DNA from: Streptomyces sp. KMM 9044
GTDB lineage: Bacteria > Actinomycetota > Actinomycetes > Streptomycetales > Streptomycetaceae
DNA length: 64,000 bases
Assembly (NCBI RefSeq): GCF_024701375.2
Contig: NZ_CP113910.1
Coordinates: 4,650,001 to 4,714,000, forward strand
Reading direction: 5' to 3'
Part shown: positions 9,168 through 20,675 of the stretch, piece by piece
Position numbering within the stretch: the first letter of the stretch is position 1
Layout of the letters: each line of letters starts with the position of its first letter
Notes under the pieces: model-generated
Databases searched by the model: none
Told to the model about the DNA's origin: nothing
The model's input: the letters and a program-made list of their open reading frames with translations, nothing else
Made by a program: the position numbers and the translations under genes

Positions 9168-9545
9168 GAGGGCGTTCCGGGAACACCCCGCCCGTGTCCG
9201 GAGGCCGTGGCGGGAATCGAAGCCGTGCTGTCCGCTTTGCGGACGAACCCCTGGCCACTCGGGCACACGGCGGCGTCGGGGAGAAGGTGTGGTCTTCGCC
9301 ACGAGGTGCAGTTGCGTCCTGACACCGACGCGGCCGAGCGCCTGGTCATCGCCGTGGCGACCGGCTGCATGGACGAGGTCAGGGCCATCTCCACGGCATT
9401 GAGGGATCTGGCCGGGCAGGTGGTGTGACCTCGGTCCCATCCTCGGTGGCCCTGGCGCAGTCCGGGCGTTGACGCCGCCGGGCCATCGATAGGGTGGCCC
9501 GGCCGTCCCCCGCAGCCGAGCCGCTCTACCCCCTCGACGGAGACC
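9168..9545. other. intergenic stretch with tRNA-like remnant and doubtful short reading frame
   Basis: No solid gene is visible. The minus strand at 9203-9272 resembles a degenerate tRNA (listed separately). On the plus strand, GTG 9306 to TGA 9428 could encode 40 residues ending ISTALRDLAGQVV, with only a weak ACGAGG upstream; it may be spurious. The final part, with TCGATAGGGT near 9485-9494, may hold the helicase promoter. Confidence 0.35.
9203..9272 (-). pseudogene. tRNA-like remnant
   Basis: Read on the minus strand, GCCGTG (9271-9266) can pair with CACGGC (9209-9204) as an acceptor stem. It is followed by a D-arm-like CCCGAGTGGCCAGGG, an anticodon-arm-like GTCCGCAAAGCGGAC and a T-loop TTCGATT between imperfect stem halves. 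The whole is about 70 nt, shorter than a real tRNA; the anticodon loop is too small and the T-stem has mismatches. It is therefore either a decayed tRNA or a chance resemblance. Confidence 0.35.
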
Positions 9546-11336
9546 GTGACTACCACCGCCGCTTCTGCCTCGCACCACCTGTCCCCGGCCTTTCCCGGCC
9601 GTGCCCCCTGGGGCACCGCCGGCAAGCTGCGCGCCTGGCAGCAGGGGGCGATGGAGAGGTACCTACAGACGCAGCCCCGCGACTTCCTGGCGGTCGCCAC
9701 CCCCGGCGCCGGCAAGACAACCTTCGCGCTGACGCTGGCCTCCTGGCTGCTGCACCACCACGTCGTGCAGCAGGTGACCGTCGTCGCGCCCACCGAGCAT
9801 CTGAAGAAGCAGTGGGCCGAGGCCGCCGCGCGGATCGGGATCAAGCTGGACCCCGAGTACAGCGCAGGCCCGGTCGGCAAGGACTACCACGGCGTCGCCG
9901 TCACCTACGCCGGTGTCGGCGTGCGCCCCATGCTGCACCGCAACCGCTCCGAGCAGCGCAAGACCCTCGTCATCCTCGACGAGATCCACCACGCCGGTGA
10001 CAGCAAGTCCTGGGGCGAGGCCTGCCTGGAGGCGTTCGAGCCGGCCACCCGCAGGCTCGCGCTCACCGGTACGCCGTTTCGGTCCGACACCAACCCCATC
10101 CCGTTCGTGACGTACGAGGAGGGCGACGACGGCATCCGCCGGTCGGCCGCCGACTACACCTACGGGTACGGTTCCGCGCTCGCCGACGGCGTCGTCCGTC
10201 CCGTCATCTTCCTGTCCTACAGCGGCAACATGCGCTGGCGAACCAAGGCCGGCGACGAGGTCGCGGCCCGCCTCGGCGAGCCCATGACCAAGGACGCGAT
10301 CAGCCAGGCCTGGCGCACCGCCCTCGACCCGCGCGGCGACTGGATGCCGTCCGTGCTGCGCGCCGCGGACCAGCGGCTGACCGAGGTCAGGAAGTCCGTC
10401 CCGGACGCCGGCGCCCTCGTCATCGCCGCCGACCAGGACTCCGCCCGCTCCTACGCCAAGCTGATCCGCGAGATCACCGGCAGCAAGGCCACCGTCGTCC
10501 TGTCCGACGACACCGGCGCCTCGAAGCGGATCGACGACTTCAGCGGCAGCGACGACCGGTGGATGGTCGCCGTCCGCATGGTGTCCGAGGGCGTCGACGT
10601 ACCGCGCCTGGCCGTGGGCGTGTACGCGACCACCATCTCCACCCCGCTGTTCTTCGCCCAGGCCGTCGGCCGTTTCGTCCGGTCGCGGCGGCGCGGCGAG
10701 ACCGCCTCCGTGTTCCTGCCGACCGTCCCGGACCTGCTGGGCTTCGCGAACGAGATGGAACGCGAGCGCGACCACGTCCTGGACAAGCCCAGGAAGGAGG
10801 GTGAGGAGGACCCGTACGCCGAGTCCGAGAAGGAGATGAACGAGGCGAACCGGCAGGAGGACGAGGACACCGGCGAGGAGATGCTGCCCTTCGAGGCGCT
10901 GGAGTCCGACGCCGTCTTCGACCGGGTCACCTACAACGGCGCCGACTTCGGCATGCAGGCCCACCCCGGCAGCGAGGAGGAGCAGGACTACCTGGGCATC
11001 CCGGGGCTCCTCGAACCCGACCAGGTGGAGCTGCTGCTGCAGAAGCGGCAGGCGCGGCAGATCGCGCACAGCCGCAAGAAGCCGGACACTGAGGCCGACC
11101 TGCTCGAACTGCCCGCCGAGCGGCGCCCCGTGGTCTCCCACAAGGAGATGATGGAACTGCGCCGCCAGCTCAACAACATGGTCGGCGCCTACGTCCACCA
11201 GAGCGGCAAACCGCACGGTGTCATCCACACCGAGCTGCGCCGCGTCTGCGGCGGACCGCCCGCCGCCGAGGCCACGCCGGGACAGCTGCGCCAGCGGATC
11301 GCCAAGGTGCAGGAATGGGCCACCCGCATGCGGTGA
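9546..11336 (+). CDS. superfamily II DEAD/DEAH-box helicase
   Basis: A 596-residue ATP-dependent helicase or translocase. Residues 20-230 hold the first RecA-like domain: AWQQGAMERYL (Q-motif-like), Walker A TPGAGKT (Lys57), motif II DEIHHAG and motif III-like LTGTPFRSDT. The second domain carries VSEGVDVPRLAVGVYAT and the arginine-finger motif QAVGRFVRSRR. Acidic insertions (for example EEGDDG, and a Glu/Asp/Lys-rich stretch near residues 415-450) and a C-terminal region with no recognised domain follow. The architecture resembles the bacterial XPB/RadD-like group used in DNA repair, but the exact role is not known. The GTG start is preceded by GACGGAGACC. Confidence 0.85.
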   Translation: MTTTAASASHHLSPAFPGRAPWGTAGKLRAWQQGAMERYLQTQPRDFLAVATPGAGKTTFALTLASWLLHHHVVQQVTVVAPTEHLKKQWAEAAARIGIKLDPEYSAGPVGKDYHGVAVTYAGVGVRPMLHRNRSEQRKTLVILDEIHHAGDSKSWGEACLEAFEPATRRLALTGTPFRSDTNPIPFVTYEEGDDGIRRSAADYTYGYGSALADGVVRPVIFLSYSGNMRWRTKAGDEVAARLGEPMTKDAISQAWRTALDPRGDWMPSVLRAADQRLTEVRKSVPDAGALVIAADQDSARSYAKLIREITGSKATVVLSDDTGASKRIDDFSGSDDRWMVAVRMVSEGVDVPRLAVGVYATTISTPLFFAQAVGRFVRSRRRGETASVFLPTVPDLLGFANEMERERDHVLDKPRKEGEEDPYAESEKEMNEANRQEDEDTGEEMLPFEALESDAVFDRVTYNGADFGMQAHPGSEEEQDYLGIPGLLEPDQVELLLQKRQARQIAHSRKKPDTEADLLELPAERRPVVSHKEMMELRRQLNNMVGAYVHQSGKPHGVIHTELRRVCGGPPAAEATPGQLRQRIAKVQEWATRMR

Positions 11337-11621
11337 ATTCCCTTCATCCCCTGTGCGTAGCGGGACGAAAGGGGCGGCTTCGTGATCGCCGGTGCCCGGA
11401 TTCTGGACGGAGCCTTCCGCTGACCGAACCGGCTCGCTACTGTCCCGCTATGCACACGCCCCGTGGCAGCGCCGCCGCGGAGCGCAGCCGTGAAGCGACT
11501 GCGCCCGGGACACAGCCGGGCCGCCGGCCGATCGGCGGCCTCTGAAGCGCGTCACCGACGGGACTCGGTGACGCATACGCCGTGAGAGGGCCGCCGACCT
11601 GACCACGAAGGAGTGGGCGTC
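11337..11621. other. intergenic region upstream of the IclR-type gene
   Basis: No gene is supported. It contains TACTGT at 11439-11444, which may be a -10 element. A GC-rich inverted repeat surrounds CCGATCGG near 11527-11540, and a second inverted repeat lies at 11549-11574 (listed separately). A short frame from ATG 11451 to 11545 looks non-coding. Confidence 0.4.
11549..11574. promoter_or_regulatory. inverted repeat, candidate IclR-family operator
   Basis: The arms GCGTCACCGA and TCGGTGACGC are perfect 10-base complements separated by six bases. The repeat lies 48 bases upstream of the GTG of the IclR-type regulator, a usual place for autoregulation. No run of T follows, so an operator is likelier than a terminator. 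Confidence 0.45.
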
Positions 11622-12263
11622 GTGACCGCGGAGACCTCCCAGACGCTCGACCGGGGACTGCGGGTCCTCAAGCTGCTGGCCGACACGGACCACGGCCTGA
11701 CCGTCACCGAGCTATCCCACAAACTGGGCGTGAACCGGACTGTTGTGTACCGGTTGCTCGCCACACTGGAACAGCACGCGCTCATACGCCGTGACCTCGG
11801 CGGACGGGCCCGGGTCGGGCTCGGAGTGCTGCGGCTGGGCCGCCAGGTGCATCCGCTCGTACGCGAGGCCGCGATGCCGGCTCTGCGGTCGCTGGCGGAG
11901 GACATCGGCGCGACCGCGCACCTGACGCTGGTGGACGGGGCCGAAGCGCTGGCCGTCGCCGTGGTGGAACCGTCGTGGACGGACTACCACGTGGCCTACC
12001 GGGCCGGGTTCCGGCATCCGCTGGAGCGGGGCGCCGCCGGCAAGGCGATCATCTCGGCCCGCCTGCAACGGCCCCACGACCCCGGATACACCCTCACCCA
12101 CGGCGAGCTGGAGGCCGGCGCGTGCGGAGCGGCGGCGCCGCTTCTCGGGGTCACCGGCGTCGAGGGCAGCGTCGGCGTGGTGATGCTGGCCGAGGTGGTC
12201 CCCGAACGGGTCGGCCCGCGGGTCGTGGACGCGGCCCGCGAGGTCGCGGATGCACTGCGCTGA
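11622..12263 (+). CDS. IclR-family transcriptional regulator
   Basis: A 213-residue DNA-binding regulator. The N-terminal winged helix-turn-helix begins TLDRGLRVLKLLADTDHGLTV and contains LGVNRTVVYRLLATLEQHALI. The effector-binding domain follows, with AMPALRSLAEDIGATAHLTLVDG and RHPLERGAAGKAIISAR. It is shorter than the roughly 250-residue norm because the C-terminal effector domain is compressed. GTG 11622 is preferred: GAAGGAG at 11606-11612 is well spaced from it but abuts the alternative GTG at 11613. The effector and targets are unknown; no catabolic operon adjoins it. Confidence 0.85.
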   Translation: MTAETSQTLDRGLRVLKLLADTDHGLTVTELSHKLGVNRTVVYRLLATLEQHALIRRDLGGRARVGLGVLRLGRQVHPLVREAAMPALRSLAEDIGATAHLTLVDGAEALAVAVVEPSWTDYHVAYRAGFRHPLERGAAGKAIISARLQRPHDPGYTLTHGELEAGACGAAAPLLGVTGVEGSVGVVMLAEVVPERVGPRVVDAAREVADALR

Positions 12264-12303
12264 CGCCGGGGCGGGCGGCCGGGGCGGGCACGGGGCGTCA
12301 CGT

Positions 12304-12309
12304 TAGATT
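12304..12309 (+). promoter_or_regulatory. -10 element of a probable leaderless transcript
   Basis: TAGATT ends six bases before the GTG of the Lon-type protease. There is no Shine-Dalgarno in between, so transcription probably starts at or next to the start codon. Confidence 0.55.
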
Positions 12310-12315
12310 GATCCC

Positions 12316-13101
12316 GTGCTCTCTCGTCTCACGCGCCCCCGGGCCCTCGCCGTCTGCGCCGTTCCCGTCGTCGCCCTGCTGGCCACGGCGGTGTTCGCGC
12401 CGCTGCCGTTCTCGGTGGCGCGGCCGGGGCTGACGGCCGACGTGCTCGGCGAGAACCGGGGCACGCCGGTCATCACCATCTCCGGCGCGCCGACCCGCGA
12501 GGCCACCGGCCAGCTGCGGATGACGACGATCGAGGCGACCTCTCCCGACACCCGGGTGAGCCTCCCGGACGTCCTCGACGCGTGGTTCGGCACCGGCCGG
12601 GCCGTCATGCCCCGCGACTCGGTCTACCCCAGCGGGGACGACGTCGAGGAGATCGAGCAGTACAACAAGGAGCAGATGCGCAAGTCCCAGGACGAGGCGA
12701 CCCTGGCCGCCCTGGGCTACCTGGACCTGGACGGCAAGGACGTCGAGGTCGACCTGGAGCTCGCCGACGTCGGCGGCCCCAGCGCCGGCCTGCTCTTCTC
12801 CCTCGGCATCGTCGACAAGCTGAACGGCGACGACGGCGACCTCACCGGCGGCCGGACCATCGCCGGTACGGGGACGATCGACGCCGAGGGCAGGGTCGGC
12901 GCCGTGGGCGGCGTGCCGCTGAAGACGCAGGCCGCCCGGCGGGACGGCGCGACCGTCTTCCTGGTGCCCGAGGCCGAGTGCGCCGACGCCCAGGCCGAAC
13001 TCCCCGACGGCCTGCGCCTGATCCCGGTCACCACCCTCGAGGCCACCGTCGACGCCCTCGTCAACCTGGAGAAGGGCGCGGGCAAGGTCCCGAGCTGCTG
13101 A
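12316..13101 (+). CDS. secreted or membrane-anchored Lon-type (S16) protease, YlbL-like
   Basis: A 261-residue protein with one N-terminal membrane segment (LAVCAVPVVALLATAVFA) and an extracytoplasmic Lon-protease catalytic domain. The Ser-Lys dyad is visible: Ser156 in GGPSAGLLFSLGI and Lys203 in GGVPLKTQAARR, with GTGTIDAEGRVGAVGG between them. Unlike full YlbL proteins there is little room for a PDZ domain, so this is a short form. It has no ATPase domain, hence ATP-independent proteolysis at the membrane is inferred. It ends 25 bases from the convergent OpuC-type binding protein gene. Confidence 0.83.
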   Translation: MLSRLTRPRALAVCAVPVVALLATAVFAPLPFSVARPGLTADVLGENRGTPVITISGAPTREATGQLRMTTIEATSPDTRVSLPDVLDAWFGTGRAVMPRDSVYPSGDDVEEIEQYNKEQMRKSQDEATLAALGYLDLDGKDVEVDLELADVGGPSAGLLFSLGIVDKLNGDDGDLTGGRTIAGTGTIDAEGRVGAVGGVPLKTQAARRDGATVFLVPEAECADAQAELPDGLRLIPVTTLEATVDALVNLEKGAGKVPSC

Positions 13102-13126
13102 CGCGGCCCCTCCGCCCGGCCGGCAC

Positions 13127-14095
13127 CTACCCCTCCCTGACGAACCCCTCGTCCACCATCCAGTCCAGCGCCACCCGGTGGGGGTCCTCGCCGTCCACGT
13201 CCACCCTGGCGTTCAGGGTCCGCGCCACCTCGTTGTCCAGCTTCGCCGTGACCGGGTCGAGGACCTCGGGGATCGCCGGCCACTCCTTCAGGGTGCCGGT
13301 GTTGACCGTCGGCGCCGCGTTGTAGTGGGGGAAGAACTTCCTGTCGTCCTCCATCACCTCCAGGTCCATGGACCTGATCCGCCCGTCGGTGGTGAAGACC
13401 TCGCCGTACGTACAGGTGCCCTCGGCCGTCTGGGTGTAGATGATCCCGGTGTCCATCTGGGTGATGTTCCCCGCGGCGAGGTTCATGCCGTACGTCCTCT
13501 CCATGCCCGGCAGCCCGTCCGCCCGGTTGGCGAACTCGCCCTCCACACACAGGGTCACCGCCGCCGGATCGGACTTCGCCAGCGCGGCCACGCCGGACAG
13601 TGTCCGCGTGCCGTACTTCCTGAAGTTGGCCTGGTTCATGGCCAGGGCGTAGGTGTTGTTCAGCTCCGACGGCTCCAGCCAGGTCACCCCGTTCCTCCGG
13701 TCGGCCTCGCGCACCGCCTCCCACTGCTCGCGCGGGTCGGGCAGGGGCCTGCTGTTGCCCTGGTACGTGATCCACGCCGTGCCGGTGTACTCGTACCCGG
13801 CGTCCGCGTCCCCGCTCACGACCGCCTCCCGGGAGCCGACCGAGCCCTGGATACCGGTGCGGTCGATGACCTCGGCGCCGGCCGCCTGGAAGGCGATGCC
13901 CATGATCGCGCCCAGGATCAGCTGCTCGGTGAACTCCTTCGACGTGACGGTGAGGGTCGCACCCTCGAGCGGTTTTCCCCGCCCGATCGACCCCGGCTCC
14001 ACGTCGTCGACCATGGGGGAGCCGCTGGTCAGCCCGCAGGAGGAGACTCCCGCCAGCAGCACCCCGGCGAGCAGCAGACACCCGCGCCGCATCAT
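13127..14095 (-). CDS. quaternary-amine/osmoprotectant-binding lipoprotein (OpuCC type)
   Basis: A 322-residue lipoprotein with signal MMRRGCLLLAGVLLAGVSSCG (lipobox Cys20) and an OpuAC-type solute-binding domain. Landmarks are LTVTSKEFTEQLILGAIMGIAFQAAGAEV, DAGYEYTGTAWITY and DTGIIYTQTAEG. It would deliver glycine betaine, choline, carnitine or a related compound to the two permeases. It starts with ATG 14095, whose ATGA overlaps the stop of the preceding permease; it is the last gene of a four-gene overlapping operon. Recent work on similar proteins includes ergothioneine as a ligand, so the substrate remains open. Confidence 0.88.
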   Translation of the reverse strand: MMRRGCLLLAGVLLAGVSSCGLTSGSPMVDDVEPGSIGRGKPLEGATLTVTSKEFTEQLILGAIMGIAFQAAGAEVIDRTGIQGSVGSREAVVSGDADAGYEYTGTAWITYQGNSRPLPDPREQWEAVREADRRNGVTWLEPSELNNTYALAMNQANFRKYGTRTLSGVAALAKSDPAAVTLCVEGEFANRADGLPGMERTYGMNLAAGNITQMDTGIIYTQTAEGTCTYGEVFTTDGRIRSMDLEVMEDDRKFFPHYNAAPTVNTGTLKEWPAIPEVLDPVTAKLDNEVARTLNARVDVDGEDPHRVALDWMVDEGFVREG

Positions 14096-15072
14096 CCGCC
14101 CGCCTCCAGCCCCCGCGGCCGCAGCAGCAGTTCGGCCAGCGAGGCCAGCCAGTCCACCAGCAGGGCCAGGGAGACGGTGAGGATCGAGCCCAGCATCAGC
14201 ACCGGCATCCGCTGGCTGGTGATCCCGGTGGTGATCAGGACGCCCAGACCGCCGCCCCCGCCGAAGGTCGCCAGGGCGGCGGTGCCGACGTTCAGGACGA
14301 GGGCCGTACGCACTCCGGCGAGGATGAGCGGGACGGCCAGGGGCAGTTCCACGCGGCTCAGCACGCCCATCGGGGACATGCCGATGCCGCGCGCCGCCTC
14401 CAGCAGCGTCGGGTCGTTGGCCCGCAGACCCGCGATGGTGTTGGAGAGCACCGGCAGCACGGCGTAGGCGATGATCCCGACGAGGGCGGCCCGGCGGCCG
14501 ATGCCCAGCCAGATCACCAGCAGCGCGAGCAGACCGATCGCGGGCGTCGCCTGGCCCGTGTTGGCGAACGCCATCGCGGCCGGGGCCGCCCTGCGCAGCG
14601 CCGGCCGGGTCAGCAGGATGCCCAGCGGAATCGCGATGACCAGCACGAAGAACGTCGAGATCACGGTCAGTTCGATGTGCTGCCGGAGCGCCTTGGTCAC
14701 CTGCCCGCCGGAAAGCGCGTTTCGGGACAGCGCGTCCAGGTCGGCCTGCGTGAACCACAGCCAGGTCGCGAACAGGACGACGACCAGCACCACGGGCAGG
14801 ACCGTCAGCTTCTGCCACGTCACCGGGGAGGCCTCCGCCGCGGGCCCGGCCGGCCGCCTCGTCGTCCCGTCTCCGCGCCCGACGTCGTCCCGGCCCTCGT
14901 CGTGGTCCTCGTGGTCCTCGTGGTCCTCGTGGTCCTCGTCCTCGTCGTCCTCGTTCTCGTTCTCGTCGTTCTCGTTCTCGTTCTCGTTCCCGTCCCGGAA
15001 GGCGAGCCCTGCGGCCTCGTGCTCACCCGGGGGCCGGCGCCCGCCGGGCGGCTGCCGTGAAGAGGCGCTCAC
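14092..15072 (-). CDS. osmoprotectant ABC transporter permease with acidic N-terminal repeat tract
   Basis: A 326-residue permease. After about 85 soluble residues come the BPD_transp_1 helices and the EAA loop (LEAARGIGMSPMGVLSRVELPLAVP), matching OpuCB/ProW. Residues 28-63 are an unusual low-complexity tract made only of Asn, Glu, Asp and His with few exceptions (NENEND, EDEDHEDHEDHED), encoded by short tandem repeats at about 14884-14991. The GTG start at 15072 overlaps the stop of the ATPase gene (GTGA). The tract faces the cytoplasm by topology and could bind metal or interact with the ATPase; both are guesses. Confidence 0.88.
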   Translation of the reverse strand: MSASSRQPPGGRRPPGEHEAAGLAFRDGNENENENDENENEDDEDEDHEDHEDHEDHDEGRDDVGRGDGTTRRPAGPAAEASPVTWQKLTVLPVVLVVVLFATWLWFTQADLDALSRNALSGGQVTKALRQHIELTVISTFFVLVIAIPLGILLTRPALRRAAPAAMAFANTGQATPAIGLLALLVIWLGIGRRAALVGIIAYAVLPVLSNTIAGLRANDPTLLEAARGIGMSPMGVLSRVELPLAVPLILAGVRTALVLNVGTAALATFGGGGGLGVLITTGITSQRMPVLMLGSILTVSLALLVDWLASLAELLLRPRGLEAGG

Positions 15073-16359
15073 GCGTCCGCCTCCCCGCCGGCGCCCTCCT
15101 GCTCGGCGTGCGTCCGCACGGCCCGCCGCCCCTCCGGTTCGTGCTGGGCCTCCATGGCCCCCAGCCGGTCGGCCTCCAGCAGTTCGTGGACGGAGTTCAT
15201 CAGCGTCTCCACGTCGACGACGCCCTCGTACGCGCCGCGCCCACCGGTGACCGCCACCCGGCCGGAGCTGTCGGTCAGCACCGCCTCCAGCGCGTCCCGC
15301 AGGGTCGCGTCCCGGGTCACCGTGTCGTGCACCAGGGTGCCCGCGCGGGCCAGCGAGCCCTTGGCCCGCATCAGGTCGCCGCGCCGGAGCCACTTGTAGG
15401 GGCGCCGCCGCCGGTCGAGCAGCAGGATCTCGTTGGAGCCGCTGGAGCGGAGCAGGTTGAAGATCTCCTGGAGCGGGTCGTCGACGGTCACCGTCGGATA
15501 GTCGGTGATCTCCACGTCCCCCACGCGGGTGAGGTTCAGCCGCTTCAGCGCGGCCCCGGCGCCGACGAAGCCGGACACGAAGTCGTCCGCCGGGTTGGTG
15601 AGGATCGCCTCCGGGGTGTCGAACTGGGCGATGTGCGAGCGCTCCCGCAGCACCGCGATCCGGTCGCCCAGCTTGATCGCCTCGTCGAAGTCGTGGGTGA
15701 CGAAGACGATCGTCTTGTGCAGTTCGTGCTGCAGCCGGATCAGTTCGTCCTGGAGGTGGTCGCGGGTGATGGGGTCCACCGCCCCGAACGGCTCGTCCAT
15801 CAGCAGCACCGGCGGATCCGCCGCCAGCGCCCGCGCCACGCCCACCCGCTGCTGCTGCCCGCCGGAGAGGCGGCGCGGATAGCGGCCGTGGAACTCGCCC
15901 GGGTCCAGGCCGACCAGGTCCAGCATCTCCTCCACCCGCGCCCGTACCCGGGCCGCCGGCCAGCGCAGCATCTTCGGCACCAGCGCGATGTTCTGGGCCA
16001 CCGTCATGTGCGGGAACAGTCCGCTGGACTGGATCGCGTACCCGACCTTGCGGCGCAGTCTCACCGGGTCCATGTCGGTGACGTCCTCGCCGCCGATGCG
16101 GATGCGGCCGCCGCTCGGCTCGATCAGCCGGTTGATCATCTTCAGCGTGGTCGACTTCCCGCAGCCGGACGGGCCGACCAGGATGACGGTCTCGCCCGCC
16201 CGGATCTCCATGCTGACGTTGTCGACGGCCGGCTGCGGGCTGCCCGGGTACCGCTTGGTGAGGGCCTCCAGCTCGATGGTCGCGCCGGTTGTTCCGGTGG
16301 GTCCGCCGGCCCCGCTGGCGGGTGCGCCGGGTGCGCCGGGCGCCTTCGGAGCCGGTGAC

Positions 16360-16367
<8 letters not shown>
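15069..16367 (-). CDS. osmoprotectant ABC transporter ATPase with CBS domains (OpuCA/ProV type)
   Basis: A 432-residue ATPase. Walker A is GPSGCGKST (residues 65-73), signature RLSGGQQQRVGVARAL, Walker B VLLMDEPFGAVD and the H-loop FVTHDFDEA. Residues about 290-400 hold paired CBS domains (DYPTVTVDDPLQEIFNLL and DTVTRDATLRDALEAVL), which sense ionic strength or nucleotides in this family. A Pro/Ala/Gly-rich N-terminus (APGAPGAP) is non-conserved. GTG 16367 overlaps the end of the first permease by eight bases. With two permeases and one lipoprotein it forms a complete importer. Confidence 0.92.
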
Positions 16368-18853
<2,486 letters not shown>

Positions 18854-18930
18854 CCGGGTGACGGGCGGGGGTGCCGGCGGGACCGACAACGGCGAGGTCC
18901 GGACACGGGGTGGTGCCCGCCGGTCCGTGT

Positions 18931-19070
18931 CCGGTCCTCACCGGCCTTCGCCGGTCTTCGCCGGTCTTCGCCGGTCTTCGCCGGTTCTCGCCGGTCTTCG
19001 CCGGTCTTCGCCGGTTCTCGCCGGTCTTCGCCGGTTCTCGCCGGTCTTCGCCGGTCCTCGCCGGTTTTCC
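18931..19070. repeat. 10-bp minisatellite between convergent genes
   Basis: Fourteen consecutive 10-base units based on CCGGTCTTCG, with variants CCGGTTCTCG and CCGGTCCTCG, fill the gap between the convergent HPPD and TPR genes. The array ends against the TPR gene's stop codon. No reading frame through it looks like a protein. Copy number probably varies between strains. Confidence 0.9.
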
Positions 19071-20552
19071 TCATGACCAGTCCGGTGGCCCGTCCCCGAC
19101 CGGTGGCTCGCCCAGCCGTTCCAGTGCCGCCTTCGCCTCGGGCACCCGAAGCGGGGAGAAGTACGGGTTGATGCTCAGGGCCTCCCGCAGATGCCGCCGC
19201 GCGGGCCCGTACCGCTCCAGCCCGCGCTCGATCATGCCCCGGTGGAAGGCGTGCAGCGCGCTGCGCACCCCGCCGCCGTGCGTCTCCTCCGTGGCCCGCA
19301 CCGCGAACTCCAGCGCCTCCTCGGACCGCCCCGACCGGTGCAGTGCCCAGCCCAGCGCGTCGGCCACCGCCGTCGACGGCTGCCGCTCCCACTCCGTACG
19401 CAGCAGCCGCACCGCGGCCCGGGGGTCCCCGTGGTCCGCCTCGAACCGGCCGAGGACCAGGTTCCCGTCGGCCCCGTGGGCGGCGGCCTGCCGTACCCGC
19501 GAGCGCAGCAGGCCGTAGTGGACCCGGGCGGCCTGCCGCAGCCCCAGTGACTCGTACAGCTCACCCAGTTCCAGCGCGTACTCCGGCAGCGGCTGCCGGG
19601 CCAGCGCCCCCCGGTAGGCGCTCAGCGCCTCCGTGGTCCGGCCGAGCGCGGCCAGCGCCCTGCCCCCTCCCGCCTGTGCCGCCCGCTGGTCCGGGTCGAT
19701 GCGCACCGCCTCCTGGAAGTGCCGCAGGGCGTCCTCCCGGTCGCCGCGCTCCCAGGCCAGCTGCCCGGCCCGCTCCAGGTACGACGCGCGCTCGGCCGGT
19801 TCCCCCGCCGCCGCGACGGCGTCGGCGAGCTGGGCCGCCGCGTCCTCCCGCCAGCCCTTGTCCCGGTACACGGCCGCCGCCCGCGCCATGACGACCGGGC
19901 CCGACCGCAACGCCTTCAGCCGGTCCAGCATCCTGTCCGCCGCCCTGCCGTCTCCGAGCCCCGTGTACGCCTCGATCAGCGGGGGATACGTCGTCCACTG
20001 CTTCGGCTCCAGCTTCAGCGCCCGCTCGCCCCACTCGAGCGCGGCGGGATGGTCACCGCGCGCGTTCGCCAGCACCGCCAGCCCGCGCAGGGCCTCGGCG
20101 TTGCCCCGCGGCCGTACCTTCAGCGAGGTGTGCAGCGCCCGCTCGGCCCGCGAGTACCGCGCGGGGTCCGCCAGCCGCCGCCCCTGCTCCACCTGGGCCG
20201 CCCCGAGCAGGGCCCAGGACCGCGCGTCCTTCGGATGCTCCTTCAGCAGTTGTTCCCGCTCCTCGACCAGCACCTCCAGATCGGACAGCGACGCCGGTAC
20301 CCCGCCGGCCACCGCCGCCTGTGCCCGCGCCCCGGGGGCCGGCTCCGGCGGCCCCTCCGTCCCCTGACCCCACGGCAGCAGCACCAGCACCCCGCCGAGC
20401 ACGGCACACCCGGAGGCCGCCGAACCGAACCGCACCCGGCGCCCACGCCCCACCCGCCCGCGGGTCTCGTCCCCGCCCCCGGTCTCCCGCGGTCTTCCGC
20501 CCCCGGTCTCCCGCGGTCTTCCGCCCGCGGTCTTCTGTGGCTTGTCGTCCAT
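19071..20552 (-). CDS. membrane-anchored tetratricopeptide-repeat protein
   Basis: A 493-residue protein. A charged N-terminus with a short DNA-level duplication (two RPRETGGG units) is followed by one membrane helix (SAASGCAVLGGVLVLLPWG), then an extracytoplasmic array of about eight TPR units, for example ALLGAAQVEQGRRLADPARYSRAE, ALRHFQEAVRIDPDQRAAQ and ALEFAVRATEE. TPR arrays mediate protein-protein contacts; no partner is evident. ATG 20552 is used, though a GTG nine bases upstream is also possible, and neither has a clear Shine-Dalgarno. Confidence 0.78.
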   Translation of the reverse strand: MDDKPQKTAGGRPRETGGGRPRETGGGDETRGRVGRGRRVRFGSAASGCAVLGGVLVLLPWGQGTEGPPEPAPGARAQAAVAGGVPASLSDLEVLVEEREQLLKEHPKDARSWALLGAAQVEQGRRLADPARYSRAERALHTSLKVRPRGNAEALRGLAVLANARGDHPAALEWGERALKLEPKQWTTYPPLIEAYTGLGDGRAADRMLDRLKALRSGPVVMARAAAVYRDKGWREDAAAQLADAVAAAGEPAERASYLERAGQLAWERGDREDALRHFQEAVRIDPDQRAAQAGGGRALAALGRTTEALSAYRGALARQPLPEYALELGELYESLGLRQAARVHYGLLRSRVRQAAAHGADGNLVLGRFEADHGDPRAAVRLLRTEWERQPSTAVADALGWALHRSGRSEEALEFAVRATEETHGGGVRSALHAFHRGMIERGLERYGPARRHLREALSINPYFSPLRVPEAKAALERLGEPPVGDGPPDWS

Positions 20553-20675
20553 GGCGCACACTGTGCGTCACACCATCCGCCGATACGACGAACCACACCC
20601 CGGCTCACCACGCCGTACGTCCGGGTGACGTACGCGGGGTTCACACCGATGGCCCCCGGCTGCCACGCTGTGATC

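Noticed and set aside
11451..11545. Possible leaderless 31-residue peptide after TACTGT
   Set aside because: Composition is low-complexity Ala/Arg/Gly/Pro, it resembles no leader peptide, and it lies in probable untranslated DNA of the IclR gene.
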